A stretch of 11,674 nt of DNA, from contig JACQJE010000063.1 in the NCBI GenBank assembly GCA_016205125.1, positions 1 to 11,674 of the forward strand, given 5' to 3'. Of the stretch, positions 6,948-11,674 are shown piece by piece (positions within the stretch are counted from its first letter, which is position 1; each line of letters opens with the position of its first letter). Below the pieces are notes generated by a model that made no database searches, was not told the origin of the DNA, and was given only the letters and a program-made list of their open reading frames with translations. Both the position numbers and the translations under genes were made by a program. This DNA comes from Deltaproteobacteria bacterium. GTDB taxonomy: Bacteria > Bdellovibrionota > O2-12-FULL-43-9 > JACQJE01.

Positions 6948-7462
6948 CGGTCGTGCGCACTCCTTGTCACTTGAGAAATCCTCACTTCAAGTTCTCTGAC
7001 CTTTGTCTGTAAATCCTGAAACTTTCTTTTGTAAGAGGTCATGCCCGACATCGTACCGAGTGTTGACTTAATTTTGTCGTCAAGCCGATGAGAGAATTCC
7101 GCCAGATCCCTCTCTACCTCCGATTTGGCCTGGCTAAGAGAGTGTACGCCGCTGCGGAGTGACTTCTGAATAAACTGCGTCATAGAACCTCCGCTGCGGA
7201 TAATCTGCTGAAGAGTCGAAATCGGCAGAAGACTTTTGTTTTTCTTTTCGATCTCAAAAATGATCTGCGTCAGCGTATTCGATGTAATATCTTCCCTCGT
7301 GTCATTATCAATCACTTGAAGTTCTCTCCCTTTCCGAATCATTTCCGCCAGATCATCCAATGTCACATACGCAGACCGTTCCGTATCATAAAGTTTCCGG
7401 TTGGGATATCTCTTCACCATCAATGGATTCTCTTCCCTTTTAGAATGAGTGCGCTTTGGCAT
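6944..7462 (-). CDS. phaR: PhaR-like polyhydroxyalkanoate synthesis regulator
   Basis: A 172-residue protein from the chosen start, with the PHB/PHA-accumulation regulator N-terminal DNA-binding domain: KRYPNRKLYD (residues 17-26) followed by YVTLDDLAEMIRKGRELQVID and the ITSNTLTQIIFE segment. The second conserved part (ISTLQQIIRSGGSMTQFIQ) follows, and the C-terminal third (from the SYKRKFQDLQTKVRELEVRI segment) is predicted coiled coil. In characterised species PhaR represses phasin and granule genes and senses the polymer. No PHA synthase, phasin or depolymerase is present here, so the role in this organism is inferred from family only. AGGAAG six bases before the ATG at 7462 supports that start; an ATG at 7477 lacks a good site, and one at 7420 is a weaker alternative. 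The stop overlaps the lolA GTG start by four bases, indicating a two-gene operon. Confidence 0.85.
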   Translation of the reverse strand: MPKRTHSKREENPLMVKRYPNRKLYDTERSAYVTLDDLAEMIRKGRELQVIDNDTREDITSNTLTQIIFEIEKKNKSLLPISTLQQIIRSGGSMTQFIQKSLRSGVHSLSQAKSEVERDLAEFSHRLDDKIKSTLGTMSGMTSYKRKFQDLQTKVRELEVRISQVTRSAHDR

Positions 7463-7500
7463 AACTTTCTTCCTCATTTCTCGCTGGCTTTGGCCAGGTT

Positions 7501-7506
7501 ATTATA
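7501..7506 (-). promoter_or_regulatory. Candidate -10 box for phaR-lolA
   Basis: A perfect TATAAT on the minus strand lies 38 bases before the proposed phaR start codon. No good -35 hexamer stands at 16-18 bp, so an activator or another sigma factor may be needed, or the match is chance. The predicted leader contains a short CTGGC/GCCAG hairpin (7484-7497). Confidence 0.35.
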
Positions 7507-7527
7507 AAAGTTGAATTGATAAAAGCA

Positions 7528-7548
7528 TGACGCAGAAAAAACGCGTCA
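7528..7548 (-). terminator. Candidate intrinsic terminator after rng
   Basis: On the minus strand, 16 bases after the rng stop codon, TGACGC and GCGTCA form a perfect 6-bp stem around a T-rich 9-base loop. A short, interrupted T-run (TGCTTTTATC) follows. The position between rng and the start of phaR fits a terminator, but the stem is short and the T tract imperfect. Confidence 0.45.
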
Positions 7549-7564
7549 AAGCAACGGAGTTCTA

Positions 7565-9085
7565 TCACTTCAGAGCAAAGACGTCAAACTGCTCCAGATG
7601 GAAATTTGGGTCTATCTTGACAGTAATTGTCTTCATCGATGTTCGCCGCAAACGATCCATGGCTGGTCTTTCAGTCGTATTAAGGGTTTCCGCAACTTCT
7701 GGGTTGACATAAATAACAATCCCTTTAATCTCTTCGCTATGGAGATCTTTCATGATCGATCGAAAGATATCATAAGAGATTGTCGTTTTACTTTTTACAT
7801 AAGCCTTGCCGTCACAATAAGGACATTGGGTGCCAAGCGTGCGCCTCAAGCTCTCACGTGTCCTTTTACGCGTCATCTCCAAAAGACCCAATTCGGAAAT
7901 CTTCAGGATGTTCGTCTTGGAGCGGTCTCTCTTGAGAGCATTTTCAAATATACGATAGACCCGCTCACGATCCTCGCTGTTATCCATATCGATAAAATCG
8001 ACAATAATAATACCGCCGCAATTTCGCAGACGGAGTTGTCGGGCAATTTCTACAGCGGCTTCGAGATTTGTCTTAAGAATCGTATCAGCAAGATTCTTTC
8101 GACCGACAAATCTTCCTGTATTTACATCGATCGACACAAGAGCTTCCGCTTCATCTGTAATGATGTAACCACCTGATTTTAGCCATACTTTTCGATTTAA
8201 CGCTTTTCTGATCTCCTCCTCAATACCGTAAAATTCAAAAATGGGGGTTTTCCCTTTGTAGAGCTCGATGGCACTTCTCAAGCGCGGCACAAAGGTATTC
8301 ACAAATCGCATAATGCGGTCATACTCTTCAGGAGAATCAACCACGATTCTTTCGATATCTTCTGTCACGAGATCCCGGACGGTCCTCAAGGTCAGGCTGA
8401 GATCCGAATAAGCAGGCGCAGGAGCTTTTGCTGTCTCCGCAATTCTTCTAATTTCCTCCCACTGCTTAAGAAGGTATTCTATATCACTCGCAATTTGCTT
8501 CCTGCTGCTATTCGCGCAGACTGTCCGGACAATCAAACCGACATTCTGCGGCTTGGCCTCCATCACAATCTTTCGCAGGCGCTGTCTCTCCTTTTCATTG
8601 TCAATGCGGCGCGATACTCCGACACGACTATAATAAGGCGTCAAAACCAGATTTCTGCCAGCAATGGCAATATGAGTCGTAATCCGAGCCCCTTTTGTCC
8701 CCATGGGAGCTTTGGCAACTTGCACAAGGAGTTCTTGTCCCTCATGAACAATCTCTTGAATCAGAGGAACCCGTGCGGGATAACCAGCACGCGCAGCACG
8801 CTCAAATTCGACATCGCCTTCCTCTCCTTCGTCAAGGGGGATCGTATAACTGTCCGGCCCCTCATGGATATCCGCTGCGTATAGAAACGCAGCTTTTTCA
8901 AGCCCGATATCCACAAAAGCGGCTTGCATTCCGGGGAGGACTCGGACAATCTTTCCTTTATAAACATTACCCACAATCCCCTTTTCTTTTTCTCTCTCCA
9001 CATAAAGTTCAACGACATCGCTCTGTTCTAAATGGGCGACGCGGGCTTCTTCTGGTGTACTATTGATGATGAGTTCGCTTGACAT
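7565..9085 (-). CDS. rng: Ribonuclease G (RNase E/G family)
   Basis: A 506-residue endoribonuclease of the RNase E/G family, which processes rRNA and cuts A/U-rich mRNA sites with a preference for 5'-monophosphate ends. The N-terminus (SSELIINSTPEEARVAHLE) resembles E. coli RNase G. An S1 RNA-binding domain follows (~35-125, with GNVYKGKIVRVLPGMQAAFVDIG). The catalytic metal-binding aspartates are D320 (SIDVNTG) and D363 (VDFIDM). The zinc-link cysteines are C421 and C424 (CPYC). The 43- and 101-residue spacings from the first aspartate equal those in E. coli RNase E. The protein ends shortly after the RNase G-type tail, so it lacks the long disordered degradosome scaffold of RNase E. The gene appears monocistronic. 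A hairpin that buries its ribosome site lies directly upstream. Confidence 0.95.
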   Translation of the reverse strand: MSSELIINSTPEEARVAHLEQSDVVELYVEREKEKGIVGNVYKGKIVRVLPGMQAAFVDIGLEKAAFLYAADIHEGPDSYTIPLDEGEEGDVEFERAARAGYPARVPLIQEIVHEGQELLVQVAKAPMGTKGARITTHIAIAGRNLVLTPYYSRVGVSRRIDNEKERQRLRKIVMEAKPQNVGLIVRTVCANSSRKQIASDIEYLLKQWEEIRRIAETAKAPAPAYSDLSLTLRTVRDLVTEDIERIVVDSPEEYDRIMRFVNTFVPRLRSAIELYKGKTPIFEFYGIEEEIRKALNRKVWLKSGGYIITDEAEALVSIDVNTGRFVGRKNLADTILKTNLEAAVEIARQLRLRNCGGIIIVDFIDMDNSEDRERVYRIFENALKRDRSKTNILKISELGLLEMTRKRTRESLRRTLGTQCPYCDGKAYVKSKTTISYDIFRSIMKDLHSEEIKGIVIYVNPEVAETLNTTERPAMDRLRRTSMKTITVKIDPNFHLEQFDVFALK

Positions 9086-9094
9086 GAGCTGCCA

Positions 9095-9122
9095 TCCTTG
9101 TCCGTTGAGCAGATGACAAGGA
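9095..9122 (-). promoter_or_regulatory. Hairpin sequestering the rng ribosome-binding site
   Basis: On the minus strand TCCTTGTC (9122-9115) and GACAAGGA (9102-9095) form a perfect 8-bp inverted repeat around a 12-base loop. The AAGGA Shine-Dalgarno sequence is inside the 3' arm, 9 bases before the rng ATG, so the folded leader should hide it. E. coli RNase E is known to control its own mRNA through its leader; a similar feedback here is inference. Confidence 0.6.
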
Positions 9123-9244
9123 GGGTGCTTTATCGAAAAGAAAGATCTTTTATTATTATTCCTTCAAGTATGAACGTGCCGGAGCTTTTTATTCTCTCGT
9201 CAGAGGCACCACGCCACAGCTTATTTCAATCGTCACTGTGACTC

Positions 9245-9280
9245 GTTCTCATCCGGAAATGGATGTTCTATCCCGGATGA
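9245..9280. repeat. Diverged copy of the ftsK-lolA repeat end
   Basis: The first 17 bases match the partial copy at 6044-6060 at all but one position (GTTCTCATCYGGAAATG) and closely resemble the end of the 179-bp element. The stretch has its own 8-bp inverted repeat, TCATCCGG (9249-9256) with CCGGATGA (9273-9280), so it may be a shrunken palindromic derivative. Confidence 0.5.
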
Positions 9281-9397
9281 AAACCAACAAACTTTCTCAT
9301 CCTGATTCACGACTACCGCCAATAATCCTTATCCTTCTTTCTCGATTAAACTCTCCTCGTTTCTGAACTTTCTCTAACACTTATCGCGCTGCCTGAT

Positions 9398-9425
9398 AAA
9401 AACCTTAGCAACGTTGCAACGCTAA
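9398..9425 (-). terminator. Candidate terminator after envC
   Basis: On the minus strand, about 40 bases after the envC stop, TTAGC (9425-9421) pairs with GCTAA (9409-9405). The loop contains the self-complementary GTTGCAAC, and GG plus a run of five T follows (9402-9398). The stem is only five pairs and AT-containing, so strength is uncertain. Confidence 0.4.
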
Positions 9426-9464
9426 CATGCGCGCACCCTATCAAATGTCTATTATTAATGCAAG

Positions 9465-10619
9465 TCACATCCCAGCACGAAACCATTCTTTGGCATTCAG
9501 TGTATCCAAATGAAATCTCAGCTCACAGTAGGTGACATCGGATGACACTCCTAATTTCTCTCCTTGTACCGCCACGGCTCCTTGTTTCACACGGAAATCG
9601 CGCAAGAAAGCTGTAACCGAAAAATACCCCCCTCCATGATCCATGATCACTACTTTTCGATACGGCTCCATTTCTCCCGCAAAAACGACTTGACCCTGGG
9701 AAATTGCTTTGACGTCTGTTCCGACCTCCGTTCCGTAGAGGATTCCGGATTTAAAAAGGGTATCGCTCAAATTAAGTTTCCTGCTCACCTCTGCATGCGA
9801 AAGAATAATTCCATTCACGGGGTGTGGAAGCTTCCCTTTAAACTTGAGAAATGGGTCACCCTCTTTCAATTCCCTTTCGAGCTGATCCATCGCACTGCGA
9901 ACCTGCTGATCCGCAGCTGCTAATGCTTCCAGCTTCTTCTTCATCTCCCTCTTTTTCGCACCGAGTTCGCGAACGAACTCATTTTTTTTCTTTAACTCCG
10001 CCGTTGACACTTCTCTTGTTTCCCGCAATTCAGCTTCTTTTCTACTCAGTTTTTCCTTCTTTTCTTTCAGCCGGGCTTCCTCTTGTCTCAGCGCTATCCA
10101 CTCCTTTTCCTGCTCTTTGCGGGAGATCAGCAAACTTGAAAAATAGTACTTTACGTAAAGATTCAATTTCTGGAAAGAAAATCGTCTGTCAGGCTGTAAG
10201 TAAATGTAGGCCCCCTTCTTACGATGAACTAACAAAAACCACCTCTGTATAAATTCTCTAATGGCCGCATCGTATTGCCCCAAGGATTCCTGAAGAAGGG
10301 GGAGGTGAGAGTTCAGAGAGCGATGGGACATCTCCAGTGTCTCTTTCTCCTGACCCGCTTGTTGTATTTCTTTCTCTAATTGAGCAATCGTTTCTGTCTG
10401 CTGCTTTACTTCTCCGATCCATTGTCGATGACTTTTTTCCAGCTCTTTATATGCTTTTCTCATCTGCTCTGTTTCTTGCGTCAAAGCGTTGAGCTGGTGG
10501 CGCTGCTGAACTAAGGAGCGATAGAGAGGAGCATCAGGAATACTTGCAACGACTTGCGAGTCCACCGGTATTAGAGAAGTGAAAAGGAGAGATAATATTA
10601 AGCTGATCCGAACCATCAT
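9465..10619 (-). CDS. envC: EnvC-like murein hydrolase activator (degenerate LytM)
   Basis: A 384-residue periplasmic protein. A signal peptide (MMVRISLILSLLFTSLIP...) is followed by a long charged coiled coil (~25-235) and a C-terminal M23/LytM domain (~264-384). The metal-binding residues of true M23 peptidases appear lost: HxGxD is replaced by KSGILYG, YAHL by TAFL, and LHFEI by LRFHL. This matches EnvC-type activators, which recruit and switch on cell-wall amidases rather than cutting murein, and dock through their coiled coil to FtsX. The gene follows ftsX at 34 bp, the expected partner. The ATG at 10619 is chosen because GGAGAG stands just before it; a GTG at 10637 would extend the frame by six residues but has no properly spaced ribosome site, and ATG 10616 is possible. 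No amidase gene is in the window. Confidence 0.85.
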   Translation of the reverse strand: MMVRISLILSLLFTSLIPVDSQVVASIPDAPLYRSLVQQRHQLNALTQETEQMRKAYKELEKSHRQWIGEVKQQTETIAQLEKEIQQAGQEKETLEMSHRSLNSHLPLLQESLGQYDAAIREFIQRWFLLVHRKKGAYIYLQPDRRFSFQKLNLYVKYYFSSLLISRKEQEKEWIALRQEEARLKEKKEKLSRKEAELRETREVSTAELKKKNEFVRELGAKKREMKKKLEALAAADQQVRSAMDQLERELKEGDPFLKFKGKLPHPVNGIILSHAEVSRKLNLSDTLFKSGILYGTEVGTDVKAISQGQVVFAGEMEPYRKVVIMDHGGGYFSVTAFLRDFRVKQGAVAVQGEKLGVSSDVTYCELRFHLDTLNAKEWFRAGM

Positions 10620-10653
10620 TTTCTCTCCGAAAATCACCCTTTTGGGGTCTCTT

Positions 10654-11559
10654 TCAATGGTAGACAGAGACTGACTTCACTTCTCTTGATGCCGCAAGAC
10701 TCGAAAGTAATCCGACAAAACCGCCTGCCAACACAAAAAAACCCAACCAAAGGGATGAGAAGAAACGCGGGTCAAGCCACGGCGAGAGAAGGAGCCTGAC
10801 AGAACGCCCATAGATTTCAAAGAGACTCCATGAGACCCTGAGCAGACCTACAGCCGCTAATGCACCGATGACTCCGTACAATGTCCCCTCAATCCAGAGA
10901 GGGAATAACAGGATGCTCCGATCTGCCCCAACCATGGCCATGACCGCCGCGTGATGTTTCCTCTCCCTGAAAGAGAGACGATACAGAAAAGTGACTAAAC
11001 AGAGAGCCAATATTAAAAGGATCATCCCTGACCCCACTCCAGCCGTGGAGAGGAAACCAAACAATCGATAGAAGTCCCCTGACCAACCTGCATCGTAAGC
11101 GGCATCTGCTATCCCGCTCATTTTCTTTATTTTTTCTGAGAGATTTAAAATTTCATCGGGCCGGTAAACTTTACTGACGAGTGCGACTTCTAATGCGGAG
11201 GGAAAGGGATTCTCCGCCATTTTTCTCACGAGATCAGCCTGGCCAGGAAATGTTGACAAGAATTCTTCCAAAGTTCTTTTTGGGGAAACGTAATTGATTT
11301 TTCTGACCGATGGAAGAGACCTGATTTTTTCGATAACGGCGAGGATATTCTCTTTTTCGATTGTTTGATCAAAGTAAACATGGAGAGTATATTGATCGGT
11401 CCACTTAATCATGAGAGCACGAAGATTATAGACAGCCAGCAATCCAATCGCGCAGAGGAAAAACAAGATGCAGACAGTCGCAATGGCAATGCAATTGAGC
11501 TTCCAATAGCGTTTCATGTTGCGGCCGATTTCACAAAAGAGAAATTCTGCGTATTTCAT
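10654..11559 (-). CDS. ftsX: Cell-division ABC transporter permease FtsX
   Basis: A 301-residue inner-membrane protein with FtsX topology. A cytoplasmic N-terminus (KYAEFLFCEIGRNMKRYWKLN) precedes TM1 (22-45). A large periplasmic domain (46-172) contains YVSPKRTLEEF and the PFPSALEVAL motif typical of the family. TM2 (173-194), TM3 (224-242) and TM4 (268-290) follow. With the ATPase FtsE it forms a complex at the division site that controls murein hydrolases through EnvC-type proteins; the EnvC-like gene lies directly downstream. The ATG at 11559 is preferred because AGGGAG is six bases upstream; an ATG at 11601 adds 14 residues without a comparable site. ftsE usually precedes ftsX and would lie beyond the right edge. 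Confidence 0.93.
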   Translation of the reverse strand: MKYAEFLFCEIGRNMKRYWKLNCIAIATVCILFFLCAIGLLAVYNLRALMIKWTDQYTLHVYFDQTIEKENILAVIEKIRSLPSVRKINYVSPKRTLEEFLSTFPGQADLVRKMAENPFPSALEVALVSKVYRPDEILNLSEKIKKMSGIADAAYDAGWSGDFYRLFGFLSTAGVGSGMILLILALCLVTFLYRLSFRERKHHAAVMAMVGADRSILLFPLWIEGTLYGVIGALAAVGLLRVSWSLFEIYGRSVRLLLSPWLDPRFFSSLWLGFFVLAGGFVGLLSSLAASREVKSVSVYH

Positions 11560-11674
11560 CCTTAACTCCCTTAAGGGCCCGTGCAATAATAACTTAGACA
11601 TCTTGCGGCGTCTTTTGGCCTGCGACTTCGTCAGCCTTCAGGGAAAAAGTCTCAACGTATCACAGGGGATACGC
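11560..11674 (-). other. Region upstream of ftsX, identity unresolved
   Basis: No gene can be assigned. On the minus strand one frame from the window edge reads RIPCDTLRLFP then stops at 11640-11638, which could be the tail of ftsE, but too little is present to recognise it. Another frame gives 21 codons ending in TAA at 11599-11597, overlapping the alternative ATG at 11601. The ftsX ribosome site sits at the left end of this stretch. Confidence 0.25.

Larger units (their letters stand above)
9123..9464. other. Non-coding gap between rng and envC, with repeat remnants
   Basis: About 340 bp with no supportable gene. It holds a diverged repeat copy near 9245-9280, a second TTCTCATCC at 9294-9302 echoing 9246-9254, a 10-bp palindrome AAAGATCTTT at 9141-9150, and a terminator-like structure close to envC. 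The rng promoter must lie here, but no convincing -35/-10 pair is seen on the minus strand. Confidence 0.6.

Noticed and set aside
7598..8176. 192-codon open frame on the plus strand
   Set aside because: Antisense to the catalytic region of rng, whose motifs and spacing are clearly real.
11557..11601. ftsX start at ATG 11601
   Set aside because: The added 14 residues lack a ribosome site and family resemblance, while ATG 11559 has AGGGAG at ideal spacing.

Overview
The window reads as chromosomal DNA of a diderm (Gram-negative-type) bacterium. The evidence is a LolA periplasmic lipoprotein chaperone, a FtsX/EnvC-type pair for septal murein splitting, a short RNase E/G-family enzyme, and secreted proteins with ordinary Sec signal peptides. 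Base composition is moderate and coding is dense. PhaR-type regulators and the ftsK/lolA neighbourhood point towards Proteobacteria or a related phylum, but I cannot place the organism further from sequence alone.

Layout. Three genes point right: an ATP-type 6-phosphofructokinase with an unusual internal insertion (94-1422), a secreted LTD plus double-HKD phospholipase D-like protein (1557-3497), and the DNA translocase ftsK (start most likely 3585, end 6029), which has a near-ideal sigma-70 promoter directly in front. Five genes point left: lolA (6279-6947), a phaR-like regulator (6944-7462), rng (7565-9085), an envC-like periplasmic activator (9465-10619) and ftsX (10654-11559). ftsK and lolA therefore converge. 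phaR and lolA overlap by four bases, and ftsX-envC are 34 bp apart, so each pair looks like an operon. ftsE is not clearly visible and would lie off the right edge.

Functional theme. Much of the window concerns cell division and the envelope. FtsK clears and resolves chromosomes at the septum, FtsX (with FtsE) transmits a signal across the inner membrane to the EnvC-like coiled-coil protein that activates murein amidases, and LolA carries lipoproteins to the outer membrane. RNase G, phosphofructokinase and the PhaR-like regulator link to RNA and carbon metabolism.

Most notable non-coding feature. The ftsK-lolA gap is filled by a 179-bp palindromic element (6102-6280). It has perfect 24-bp terminal inverted repeats, internal matching arms and a central hairpin exactly on the symmetry axis. 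Its right end runs into the stop codon of lolA. A diverged copy of its terminal sequence lies 59 bp to the left in direct orientation, and another related copy lies in the rng-envC gap. This looks like a dispersed, non-autonomous palindromic repeat family. Other points worth a look are a ribosome-site-sequestering hairpin in front of rng, the large insertion in phosphofructokinase, and the promoter-start conflict at ftsK.
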